This document shows positions 1 to 12,400 of a stretch of DNA of 64,000 nucleotides, one piece after another. Source of the DNA: Rostratula benghalensis (lineage: Eukaryota > Chordata > Aves > Charadriiformes > Rostratulidae); NCBI GenBank assembly GCA_013399305.1, contig VXAI01000039.1, positions 1,430,756-1,494,755 of the forward strand, read 5' to 3'. Position numbers and translations under genes: made by a program. Every line of letters begins with the position of its first letter. Position 1 is the first letter of the stretch. The notes beneath the pieces are model-generated. The model was not told the origin of the DNA, did not search any database, and saw only the letters and a program-made list of their open reading frames with translations.

Positions 1-3000
1 TTTTGAATACTTCTCTAGGTGCCTCAAATCTTCTGAAGTTACTCTTACTGTCAGATATAGTAAAAGGGAAATGCAAACCTGGAATGCAAGGGGTCAAAAT
101 AAGATATAATTGTAAAAGCACAGACGTCTGCTTGCCAGGTTAATTGATCTTTTTCCTAAGCTGAATACATAGCTTTCATTTCAAATGCCAAAAAGCAGTA
201 TTTTTATTTGATCTCCTCTTGTGAGGAGGCAGAAGGATGGCCTCCGTGCTGGTTCGTAAGGACCAGTTGCACACAAAAGGTGTGCTGAGAGAGCATTGGA
301 ACTTGTAGACCACGGTAGCATTAAAATAACTTGTACAGTGTTAACCTGCCTGCTTTTTGCATGTTGCACAGTGAGCTGTGAAATAGATCCTAGCTTCATT
401 TGTTGTGAAAGTTTGAAGGAGTGTTGTGGATACGGCAGTGCATTTTCCCTGAAAAATGAAGAGAGTCTTACAAATCCATTTAAATCTTTACAAACCTTAG
501 TCATTTTCCCTCTTTCTCAGAAAATGATTAAGCAGATGCAGCTACCTCTTTCCCAAGAACTAAAAATGAAGTGTAATGTGGCACCCTGCACAGAAAACCT
601 CGATTCAAACAATTAAGATTTAACAAGGTTATAAGTAACTCCTGTGTGAACTCTTTGGGCTTCATTAATCATTGGTTGCTCCTTCTAGCTCCGTTTAGTG
701 CTATCAGTGAAGTGTTGGCAATGCTAAACATGATATCTTTTTTTTGTCTAGTCCCCAAGCTGTTAGGAGCACTGAACACGCTCTCAGAATTGAACATTTC
801 TTTTCTAAAGTAGTCTCTAGGTGGCTTTCTTCTGCTCTTTGTTTCATTCATGATACATGCCCTGAAAAGAATATGATGTAAATGTAGCATGAGCTGTCCA
901 AAGAGCATACCTTTCAGAAAAAGGTCACTGCCCCTGTGAATCTGCTGGCTTTTCTTGCTTTCATTTATAGCTTCACTGTTTTATACATATACATAGGCCT
1001 ATTGCTCTGCTGTCAGCCAACATCTGTGAAACCCACAGGCCAAGAACATGCTTCCTTTTCCCCATAAGGGTTGAAGGAGAAGTGACACGGAGAGATAATG
1101 ATGTATTACTTCTGTCTGGCCTTTCCTTGGCAGAAGGTTTAAACTTTTCGATGAACTCTATGCTGTCATAATGATGTCACATGATGGATTTCTGGGGCTG
1201 TGCTTTTTACGGTTTGCTGCTATAAAAAACCAAAACAAAAAAGCTAGTTCTCAGGGCAGTCGACAGCTTTCATCAGAAAGCCATTCTATTTTACCCCACA
1301 CATTTTGACTTTTGCTGCAAAATCTGAAAGAATCTTGACTCCAACCAGAAATTATTCCCTTTGTTTCACAACCCCGGCTCTTTTCCTGAGCAAGTTTTTT
1401 GGGAGTTGCAGTGTGGCAGTACTCCTATAGCAAAGTGTGTGTATATGCATGAGCACGTTTGTGTTATCATATGTACAGTACTACAGAATTTGAGTTAGGG
1501 CTATAGCCCCAGTGCTAAGTCTGGCCATTTGTAGCTTTGGGGTGCTTAACCTGGTAACTTTTTTTTTTTTCCTTGACACCTGTGGGGGAAGGAGGAGGAA
1601 TGAATTAGTAAACCATATTCTGGGTTGGAGTATATGTAGATAGATACTATTTTGTGAAAGAACTATACTCTCATTTCTGGTTTTGGTAGCACTGAACGCA
1701 CAACTACAAATCTAGAAAATATGACTGCACTTGCTTGCTCAGCCTTACAAAGTTCACAGATCCCATGAAAGCGTGCCTCATTTCCTTTCCTTTTAACTCC
1801 TCTATTTTACCTCACAGCAGTAAACCAAGAAAGTGAAGTTATTTCCCATCCTGGTGAAAAATTCGACTGTTGCTGCTTCACTGGAGCTTTGTTTCTAATG
1901 TGAAAATGAGCTAGTAGCCCACAGCTTGTGTGTTAAGGAGCGTGTAGCTGAGTATTAGAATAAAGCCTCAGAATGAGGGTGAACCAATGACCCTAACTTT
2001 AGAGCTTCTCTGTGCTGTCCTGGTTGGTGCTCCCTCTCCATAAGGTCTGCAGGCTGTATACAGCATTCCTATGTTCTGTGTAACCAGCCAGAAGCAGCTT
2101 GTGATCTTCAATGCTTAAAAGAGAATGTTTGCTGCACGACATTACTGCGTACGTGGCTCCCATGCAGCATAATGGAACAGGGATTTTAATATTTACAGCA
2201 TGTTACGTAAATGCTGCCCTTCTGAGTATTTTCTAAATCCTCTTAGCATTTAAGTGACAGCTTTGATTCTTTTCTTTTTTCTTCTTTTTTTTTTTTTTAA
2301 TAAAATCAGACTTTTCATTTATCCAGCTAAGTTTGGTAAACAAAAGATCCTTAATGCTTTCTTTCATATAGGCAGATTCTTGTACTTAAGGGTTTATCTT
2401 TGTGCACTTAAGCTTATTATGTTCCTGGGTAACTATTTTTAAAAAGCTGACTTTGCAACAGCAATGCATGGTGCAGAGGTGGCCTTTGGAATTTTCTGTG
2501 TTTTGCCAGTGCATACTGTGAATAGATCAGCTCCGAAGGATTGCCATAAGCAGAGCGGTGTGGGCTATTGTATGTAAATGGCACATGGATATTTGAATTG
2601 TATTTTGATATACACATAGCCAGGAGTGAAGATTTTGGGGTTTGGTTTGTGTGCGTATGTATGTGTACATACATACAAGCTCCTTTTAAAAATTGAGTGA
2701 GGTGAGGAATTGTGCTGTGGGGAAATAAAAAGAAAGAGAATTGTGGCAAAATTCTGGATACCTATGGGGATTTATTCTTTAAAGCTCTAGAACCAAAGGT
2801 GGTTTGCACTCTGCTTTGATTGTGCTCTGTCATTTATTTTTAATAAAGTGGTAGATGGAGGTATTCACAACATCTGAAAATGCTTCTGAAGGATGAGAGA
2901 AGTGCGATGCAGAAGACCTGACGGGCAGAAAGGTGGTGTGGAGCTTCTAACTTGATTTCAGTATGTGTCAGATTTGGGGTGTCAGTTTGGAGGAGGGTTG

Positions 3001-3239
3001 GTTTGTTTGTTTAGTTATTTTTTTTTTTTGTCAGGGAAAGCAAGACAGGTAAGAAATGGGTTCAAAATGCCTGCAAGTCATTCAGAAATATACTTGTTGC
3101 AAATTTAAAAGCAAAGACCTTGATGCTTTTGTGGCGGTGTTACATACAGAGAACTTAATATTTGCCAGGCATACTGCAGAGGACTGATGGATATTTTGTG
3201 TGTGCAGTACGTTTGCAATTATGTGTTTGTTGCTTGTAG
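1..3239 (+). other. FHIP1A: FHIP1A intron (5' part outside window)
   Basis: This is the 3' end of an intron that begins before the window. It ends in the acceptor TTGCTTGTAG just before the first visible exon at 3240. I looked for the preceding FHIP1A coding sequence (the RAI16-like helical region) in all + frames and saw nothing resembling it. The stretch holds oligo-T runs near 1560, 2285 and 3015. The open frames at 296-616 (+) and 669-908 (-) have no recognisable domain and look like chance. Confidence 0.75.
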
Positions 3240-3407
3240 GTGACTGTGGAAGAAGTGATGACTACTACTGCGTACCTGGATCTCTTTTTGCGCAGTGTTT
3301 CGGAGCCAGCTCTCCTCAAGATTTTCCTCCGCTTTATTTTGCTGCACCGGCATGAGAATGTGCACATCCTCGATACGCTTACCAGCCGAATCAACACACC
3401 CTTCCGG
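3240..3407 (+). CDS. FHIP1A: FHIP1A exon a (RAI16-like domain)
   Basis: The exon is 168 nt, exactly 56 codons, and is phase 0 at both ends. It starts after the acceptor TTGTAG and ends at CGG before the donor GTAAGA. It encodes VTVEEVMTTTAYLDLFLRS and ends in LTSRINTPFR, part of the conserved helical repeat region of FHIP proteins. The first GTG is an internal valine, not a start. Open frames on the opposite strand here are shadows. Confidence 0.95.
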
Positions 3408-6400
3408 GTAAGACAAGCAGGAAGGAAGTTCCGGTACTCAGCATGGACATAGGCTAAATACTTAAACAGGAGGTTACACACAGGCAGAGTCTGTTTAACT
3501 AGGAATTTTCTCCCCCCAGCCAAATGTGTGGATTCTCCACTCCCTCAATTATTTTGTGTGTGTGTGTGATGACATTCATCTACCACTATACTAAGTTAAT
3601 AAATGTATGAGGTGGTTTCACACATACCGGAAATGAGATAGAGGGAGGTGAGGGCTTCTGGAAGTCTGGATTCTGCTTAAAAAATAAAGGCAAATTAGGA
3701 AATATTTTTATTCTGGATACTGCTGAATTAGTGCTTCCGTAGACAGCTCACCCTGGGACTTATACTTGTGGTGAGAAGCATTTTTGATCTTTGGTGCTTT
3801 GCCAAGCAACTAGCATTTTCAAATACTCCTTGTGGGAGATGATGGAAGCCCTACAAGGATGTCTCCAAATTGATCCAAGTTGTGAATTGCAATATTGTCC
3901 AATATATTGCTCAGGAATCAAGTCTGTATTGTTGTGGCACATATGCTTAACTGTGATGTTGCCTGCTTTCTTCTTTGAGTAAAAGAAGGTGCTTTTTTGC
4001 TCAAGTGATCAGGTTGCTTATTCCTGTTCTTTGCCTTCACTCTCCTGTGTAGTAAGGTTTATCTCAAATTTGCAGCAAGCCCCTTCTCAGCCCAGGCACA
4101 ATGCAGCACAGGGGCTGGAGAGCTACCTGACAGAGATAGTATAGTCCCCTTTGCACACAGTTGGATCTTCTGGCAGAAAAAACGACCACTTGTTGCCCTG
4201 GACTACCCTCCAGAGCCCTGCTTGACTGACAGTCTTGGCTGAGTCTTGCGTGATGTACAGCTTCACGGATGAAACAATATTGTTTTAGTGCAGGTACAAG
4301 AGAAGTCAGAACACCAGCACGTGCATTAAATGTGTGCATTAGGGACAGTAGCTTCATCTGAAATTTGTTTTGAAATATGAGTGCATGCAAATATGGATAT
4401 ATGTTGCTGTTACTGCATCTCTAAGATGGATTAACTCCGCAAATTGAAACCGCTTCTGTCAACAAAAATGCAAATGCTGTTTTCTCTGCTAATCATTAAT
4501 TACCGTTCCATAGGCAAACGAGATGGGAATTGTAAAGAATTCTGCAGCCCTGAGCAACTCAGGATCTCAGCCAAAATGGTTCTGTGATGCTAAATGAGTT
4601 TCCTGCAGTATAGTTTGGCCAAACGCAAAAGCCAGAACTGCAGTCTTCTGTGTTTCCATAGCACAAAACTGCACGCATTATTATTGATGAAAATACTTAT
4701 TAATAATTCAGAGAGTTAAACATACATAGAGGCAGGTGGCCAAAAGGACTTGTAAAAAATACTATCCTCTTTGTCTCCTAAGCATATATTAAATCTTTTC
4801 ACAAAACACAAAAATAGACTGGCTTTGCTTATTCAGATGACTCCTGGTTTGCAATATGGTTGCAGAGGCAAGTGAGAAATGTTTCCCTACAGACTGAAAT
4901 TTCCTAAATGCAGGAAAAATTAAGGCAGTAGCAGTTTTTTTGGAACTTTTAGAGTATGAAGAAAAGTTAGACTTGGCTCTCAGTAAATTTCACAGAGGAG
5001 ACTGGAATTTCCCTCTGTCCTTTCATGCATGATCTGGCTTCTTCCAAAACGTTATTTTGAAGCTCTTCAGCTCCTGTTCCTATTAAGAACTCCAGTTCCC
5101 TTTATTTCTTCTGCTTGTGCCCTTTTACTTTCTTCATCTCTTTCTGTAGACATGAGGCCTTGGACAAACTAGCACCTTCCTGTTGGCCCCTAGGACAATC
5201 AGTGAACAGTGGTGAAAGGGCAAGAAGTTTGAGCTCCTGTGCTTCACTGCAAGCATTCCTTGGTTCCCTTCTCTCTGCTCTTTCCTTTTCTCTTGTTCTT
5301 CTCTGAGTGTTAGTTCACTGACCAAACTAGGGAAGGCAATCAAAGAAACGTTTGCTTTTCAGAGGCTGTCAAGTGAAGTTCACTTGAACTCTGCTGTTTA
5401 ACTGTTCCGCAGATCTACCTACCGGGTAAAGGAAAATACATGTGTGTGTGTGTATATATATTTTCAAGAAATATATGTATTCGTCTGGTCTTGGTCACCA
5501 CAGGCATCAAATCAGATTGTAAGGGAGCCAAGTTTACTCATCAAGAAAGAAGGAACTGGAAAAAATGAAAGGGAGTCTTTAAGTTGACGTTCTTGAGAAA
5601 GTACAGGCTGGAGAGAGGAACATAACAACGTGCTGCTGCAGAGCTAGAATAGAGCATTTTAACAGTGGGAGTAAGGGGAGTGACTGCAAAAGAGGAGGAA
5701 ATTCCATAGTGTGGAAGAGAAGCCATGCCCACGCAGGATGCTGCATTTAATTCTGAATGAATTACAGAGGATGTCCAGTGACTGAAAAATTGAGGTAGAC
5801 AGGTATCTGCAGCTTTTTACTTATTTTGTCCTAATCAGTTTCTTTTGTTAGCTACCGAAAAGTGCAAGTAAGGTAATGTATTAATTGTTTCAGTTTACAT
5901 AATTAATATAAGTAGAGGTAAGAATTAAACACCTACTTGAAAATCTAGCAGAGGCTCAACTTTCGCTAAGTAATTCTCACAAGAGTCGGCCTGGTGCTGG
6001 AGTCTAAGCCATCTGTGAGGTACTGTTTCCAGGAGAGGGAAGTGCAGGAGAATGTGTCCAGGAAACTATGCATTAAAAGGCAGGGAGATGATGGTGCTGC
6101 GGGCCATGAAAACCAATGAAAGCTTGCAGCTCATGCTTCTGCCATGTTGGACACAACTGTGTGCTGTAGCAAGCATCTGGCAGGTAGAATGACACTGCGT
6201 GAGAGCGATACAAGGGTTGTGTGTCTAATTAGGGACCAAAAGAGCCTGGAGAAGTCCCTGTTTCTGGTCTGTCCTAAAGCCAGTGTGAAAGAGGTGCCTG
6301 TCACAGAAAAGGGTATGATTTTTGTCTCTTCTGAATGTGACTACTGAAATACCTAGTTACGGGCATATTTGATCAGACCTTTGCCAAAAAGGTAAGCCTG

Positions 6401-9400
6401 CAATTCCAGTGAGGAATCCTATTTTTCTTTCCTTTCTCCTGGTCTCACAGAAAGCATCTTCACACCTTGCTGTGGTTCCCAGCTGCTCAAGTGACCTGTG
6501 ATGGAGAGACTGGGAACACTCCATATGGAATTGAGTCTTGTTTTGTCCTGGTCTGTGTCAGTACACTAAGCTTTATGTATAGAAGCATTCAGCTTCCTAA
6601 TGTGTAGAACACTAATCATTCCTTTTATTTAGAGGAAGAGAAACTTGATGAGGTTATAACTTTTCTTTCAGAAAAGACCTTTTGTTGGTTCAAATTCTAT
6701 GTCAGAGGTAAAAATTAACACACCGTCTTGGAAGTTACAGGGTTCACTTCATGCTGAGTTAAATTAATAGATTTGAATAATATTGAAGAATAATAAAAGG
6801 TAAGTTACTGTTTGGGTTTTTTTTAAATTGCTTATTTGAAGAAAAACTCTGGATTGTATTTTGTTAAAATGTAACATGTTACTTGTATAACTCTGGACAG
6901 CTTTAAAAAAACCCAAACTCATAGGGGTGCTGACAAAATGAAATATCATGCTAACATTGGCTTAGACAGCATGATGTTCCAGCAGAGGCATTTTGTAATG
7001 TACTATGCAGAGGTGATTGGAAAAGTACAATTTCCAGATTAAAAACTGACAACATTTATCATTTTCCAGCTCTGTGTGGTCTCCTTGGCATTATTCAGAA
7101 CGCTTATTGGCTTGCATTGTGAAGATGTGATGTTACAGCTGGTTTTAAGGTAAAGCCCAAGCTCCTTTTTCCACTCTTCATCCTAATTCTGGGATGTACA
7201 TTCTCTGCCTATGGATGCAGAGCTGGATGAGAGTACTCCAACAGAGCAGAAATCCAAGCAACTACAGAGATAAGAATATTTATGATCCTGACAAATGCCT
7301 ACCAGACCTGAAGAAGTGTGATTTACCTCCTGTGATCTTCAGGAGCAAGAGATTTTTCTTGTGATTTATTTCTGTAACAGTGAGAGAAGAGAAGCTAAGA
7401 ATATATTTATCACCTCCAAACTGCTTATTCCCTGCTTCTATATGTATAATTCTTCTCTCCTGTATGTTTTCTCTGGTGTATTATACACTGATACAGAGCT
7501 GTAGACTTGTTTGCAGCTTCTGCCTTCTTTCTTGTTGTTTTTCACCCCTTTGATTTCTCTCTCACTGAGAATACTGCAGGCTCCTGAACTGCTGTAGGTG
7601 TCTTGTTATGTAGTGTACCAAATGCATCGATTGTTTTTGCTTTTAACTGATAGTCCTATGTGTTGCTTCAGACTACTCATAATTTTGGTGTGTGTATTAG
7701 GTGAAAAGTGGTTATTTGTTTGGAAATATTGGTGTAATTAAATTGGGCTCCTAGCACCATAGATCACATCAACAGTTCAGATATTGCCTGTCCCTCCACC
7801 CGCAGGCATTAAAGTGAAATTCCCTGATCTCTGAGTGTTGTGCCTGGGAATGCTGTTAGCACCTCTGTGAACTCCAGTATGTTGCCATTCCAACAGCAGT
7901 TGAGTGCTGCATTTAATCTTCATTTTGTTTATTTAAGGAATCCTTTAGAATTTATTTGCATTTTAAATGGCCCAACAGCAGTCCAGTTAACAATGAGGCT
8001 CTTAATAAAGTGCTCTTAAGAAGTTGAACAAAAGCACTCTAAAGAAGGCTGTGCTTCCTCTGTTCCTTGTACTCCCCATAGCTTATTCCCTCCTCTGCCC
8101 GAGCTCAGCCAGTATCTAGTCCAGTAGAAGAACACCTCGATGACCCTTCCCTCCTTTTTGCTGGTTGCCTGCCTCTGGTAGATGTAAACCATCTGTCTCT
8201 GGATCTCCCAGGAAAACGAGTGAATTAAGGATTCTGAGACAGAACTCATGCATAGTGGGACCAAACCACCTTGCTGGCCTTTGACATCTGCCCGTCCCAC
8301 ACTTCCTCCATCCCTTCTTACAGCAAATTTGCTCTGACCTGCAAAGGATTGCTCACTTCCCCGTTCTGATGCCACTGACCTCCTATCTCTGCCTGTCATG
8401 GCAGTTCCTCAATCAAGCTGCAGCTTTGCAATATAAGGAGTCAGGGTTTCATGCCCTCGAGGGGTTTAGAATATGGATCACTGCCAGGATTATTGTTACA
8501 GTTTCTTTTGATTTGGAGAGGCCAGGAAGGTGGGAAGGGATGGTTGCATCTAGTTGCTTTCTCCCACATGAAAGGGTGATGAAGTAATGCTAGACACTGC
8601 TGTTTCAGGTATCTCATCCCCTGTAACCACATGATGTTGAGCCAGCGGTGGGCTGTGAAAGAGAGAGACTGTTACTCTGTATCTGCTGCAAAACTGCTTG
8701 CCCTGACACCAGTCTGCTGCTCCACTGGGATTACCTTGACACTTGAAAGCCAAGAAAAAGATTATATCCTATGGACTAAAGCAGCACAGACTAAAGGTAA
8801 TTGGTGCTCAGGGGAAGACCAGATCATGAACTGAGTTTGATTTGGTAGCGGCTTCGAGGGGGAGGAAATGTGGGCAAGAATAAACTGAGCAAGCCTGAAC
8901 TGGAAAGCTTATTTAATTCCCTCTCTGTGTTCAGGTCTATTGAAATCTTATTTTAACACCTATCTAACTTGAATATGCGTTCACGAAAGGAATGTACAGA
9001 TAAATGAGTGCAGCTCCTGCTGCTTCAGAGGGGTCAGTGTTGTTTTAAGGTTTGAATGCAGGCTGATCTCTTGGAAATCATGAGTTCCAGGAACAAGCCA
9101 TTTAAGTTTATGAGCAAATCTCTTAATCTTTATCCTTTGATCTTCCTGCCTTATTGGATGGTTGGGACTAAAGACTCTACCTGCCATGTCCTAGTGGCTG
9201 CCTTGCTAGAGAACTTTTGGGTTGTTTTATTATGTCATGGTATGAGTAATCTTCTTTACTTTCAGACTCTGGTAGACGCTCTTCTGAATCTACTTGCATT
9301 GTGGAATATGGAAGAGCTGTGGACATCAGCTACTTGCAGTATTTGGCAGAAGCTCAAGAAGCCATCCTCCAGTGTCTGAAAGATTGTAAGGTTTGGTCGG

Positions 9401-12400
9401 CCTTGTATGATGGAGTAAACCCTGATCCAGACACCTTTATCCAAACACTTGCTGAGGAGAACAGTACAGATGTGGAACACCCCTTGTTTCGGCTCCAGCA
9501 AAGGACACCAAGCACATGTAGCTCCTCTCAAGTAAATGCATTCAGTGAGAAGATGCAGTTGGAGCTAGAATGGGACGATAGTTATGACACAGGGATTTCT
9601 CCTGGTTCTGATGTGAGCTCACCACAACCATATGATGACCTGGGAAGCACAGAGGTGCAGCTACCTGCAGAACCACCAAAACACATTCAAGAAATGAAAA
9701 AAAATGCCATCATGCTCATCAAAGGATCTTACATAGAGGAATCAGACTTTCAAGATGATGTTATGGTTTACAGGTTATGTGCCCAGAAGGATACTCAAGA
9801 GGATGACAACTCCAAGGAGAAAACTTTAAACGTAGCCAGAGAACATGAGGTCCAAAGCCAGACTGTAGTCAATGGGCCTCTTGCAAAGAGCCAGCTGGAA
9901 AAGGACTTGGATGAGCACAGTAAGAGAAATTCAAGCTTGACTCAAGGTGTAATGAAAGAACAAATAAACCAGAAAATGATGGAGATTGATCCACGGCCAG
10001 ACTTGGAGTTGATGCTTTCTCCTCAGGAGGCAGATCATAACTTAAGCGTAAAACTGCTGAGCACAGATGGTGAGGATTTCATTGCACAGTATGAGAAAAT
10101 TATTAAGGAACTGGATCCAAACAGTGCAACCTTGGAGGAGCAGAAGTTGGATACTCCTGACCCTGTCTCTCCTGCAGAAGAGGAGGAAGACTTTGAGAAT
10201 TTCTCGGCAGACACCCCTTCTGCAGAGAGCATTTCATCTCCCTTTGGACCGAAGGAGGATGTCTCTCCCAAGCACGCTGCCAGGAACCAGAGTGCTCCAT
10301 TTACAGGTGGAAAGTCCTGTCAATTCCATACATAACAACTACAGGCAGGCGTGGTGATTAAAGGTGGCCAGATGAGCTCACGCTGTGTGGCACACAGCGC
10401 AAGCGTAGAGCAAGGAACAATCCTGGCACTAATGAAGGTATCTCCCTACTGCTGAGACCAGTCCAAGGAGAGTGGAAGATCCAACACGACAGCAGAGCAG
10501 AGCAGTCGCTGTGCTGACAGCAAACGATTCTTTCTCGGGGGTGTTTTTGGCCACTCGTGTTTTGTAATTGTTTAAAACCTTGCGCAGGGGTTATGTTGTT
10601 TGTATGTGAGAGCCCCATCATTCCTAGAGAAGGCTTTTGCAGTTGAAAGGGGATTGGAGCAACTGGTCTAATATGCAGAGCCCAGGTAGAGTTTGTTTTT
10701 CCTGGTGGCTTTCATCTCTGATGCGATGGATGTGGTACCACCTCGCCATTGGGATTTTTTTTTATTTTTCCCCCCTCTCTGCTGTTTCACGTTTTAGCAC
10801 GAGGTGGCAGCAACCGGTGCCACAGCTGTACGTGCTCCTGTCGCCGTGCTCTGCCCCGGCATCCTGTGCCTCCCGTGTCGGGAGGGAACCTGCCCCCGCT
10901 GCTGGGGTGGTCTGGTGCCAGGCAGCAATTTAATGGTCTCCACAGACTGTCCAAGGCTTTCAGGGATGAGAGTGCTACCGGAGGTCAGAGTGGGCTTTCC
11001 ATCTCTACTTGTACAGCTCCTTCCACCGTGGGCTCCTGATCTTTAATTAGGTCTCCTAGATACCACGGTAATGCAAATAATAATAATAATAAAAAAAATT
11101 AATAGTGTGTCTAGGTTTCCTCGTCCAAAAGAAGACCTCTATAAAACGGCATCTCGTTCATTTGAAGGCTGGGAGAAAACATTAATTGGTGTCCATTGAA
11201 ATGCAGCCTTTTCTGGTGAGCTGCGGCCAGCAGGCCTGGCACTGCTGCTTAATTGAGAAATTCAACCTGTTTTTCAGTCAATTTGCTATTTTTGCCGTGG
11301 TGGCAATTTCCTTGTTCCAGACACTAATCACATTCAAACCTTTCTGATTCCCATTATCTGTTGTCAAATGTAGCTCCAAAGCGGTGTCTCTGTCTCATTC
11401 TTCATCTAGTCCCTCCCTCTGTTTGTTCCTTTCCAAAACCCCACATCAAAACACAGATCTACAAAAAAATCCCACAACAGAGCAAACCAAAATAAAATAA
11501 TAATTAAAAAAAACCCCCACCAAACCCAAAAAGGCTTGCTGTTTGCTGACCATCCACAACATGTTCGCCTTGCTTTGACGGAGATCTTGGTGACTGCAAG
11601 CAAGGAGCTGCTCGTAACAATACCTCAGAAGTGTTGAGATTGCAGTGCCTTTCTGATAGAATAATACATTTAATTTGGAATGCTATATTATATTTATAGA
11701 TGTTGTGATAAGAATTTTTGGTTGATTTCACTGTTTTGGGATGCTGTCATGGGGTGGGGCTTCTCTCTGCAGAATCAGATAAGCAGACAGTTTCCCATGC
11801 CCAGTAAGTGTCAGCAGTGCAAAGATGCTCTCTTCAGGGCCACGAATCTATCAGAAAAATGTCCTATTGGTGTCTGTGTCCAACTTAAAAACATTAAAAA
11901 CTACCACCCCTGTTTTCCCCCGAGCAAGAAAGAATGTAGTGTTCAGGAACAGGAATTTTTATCATATGTACTCCATCCTCTGCCTCCCCCACTCCCTCCC
12001 TCCAGCACCAGTGAGTGCTTGACTTCATGGCCACGTAGAGATGCACAGTCAGGAAAGTAATAATTTTCTGACTTCTTGTCTGTTTACCCGGTTTCTTGGG
12101 GGAGAAAAAGTCACTCTACCACTGAGAAATTTTTTAATGTATCTTGGTAACCTCTCTTGCAGTGGCATTACAGTTACAAGAACTGGCTTCATCTTTACCT
12201 ACTCAGCTTTGAGGTCTAACCTAGAGGAGAGAAACAGTGATTTATCTCAACTCCTTCTCCTGAAATCCCTCTTGATACAGTGGAGCTCCCGTTGCACTCT
12301 GATCCTCAGGAGCTCTGTGAAAATGTTTCTGTGAACAGGGAAGCAGTAGGTTATGTTAGAACTGGAGAAATTGTTTCTCAACAAAAGGTTTCGGGGCTGC

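Larger units (their letters stand above)
3408..7069 (+). other. FHIP1A: FHIP1A intron a-b
   Basis: This is a 3.66 kb intron with donor GTAAGA and acceptor TTTTCCAG. It contains two short TG-type microsatellites (3555-3568 and 5441-5461) and some oligo-T and oligo-A runs. I saw no coding exon, RNA gene or recognisable transposon. Confidence 0.8.

Noticed and set aside
8631..8834. Start of a separate protein at the internal ATG in FHIP1A exon c
   Set aside because: The Met lies within the conserved NHMMLSQRWAVKERD block and the last 13 codons read into the intron. It is part of FHIP1A.
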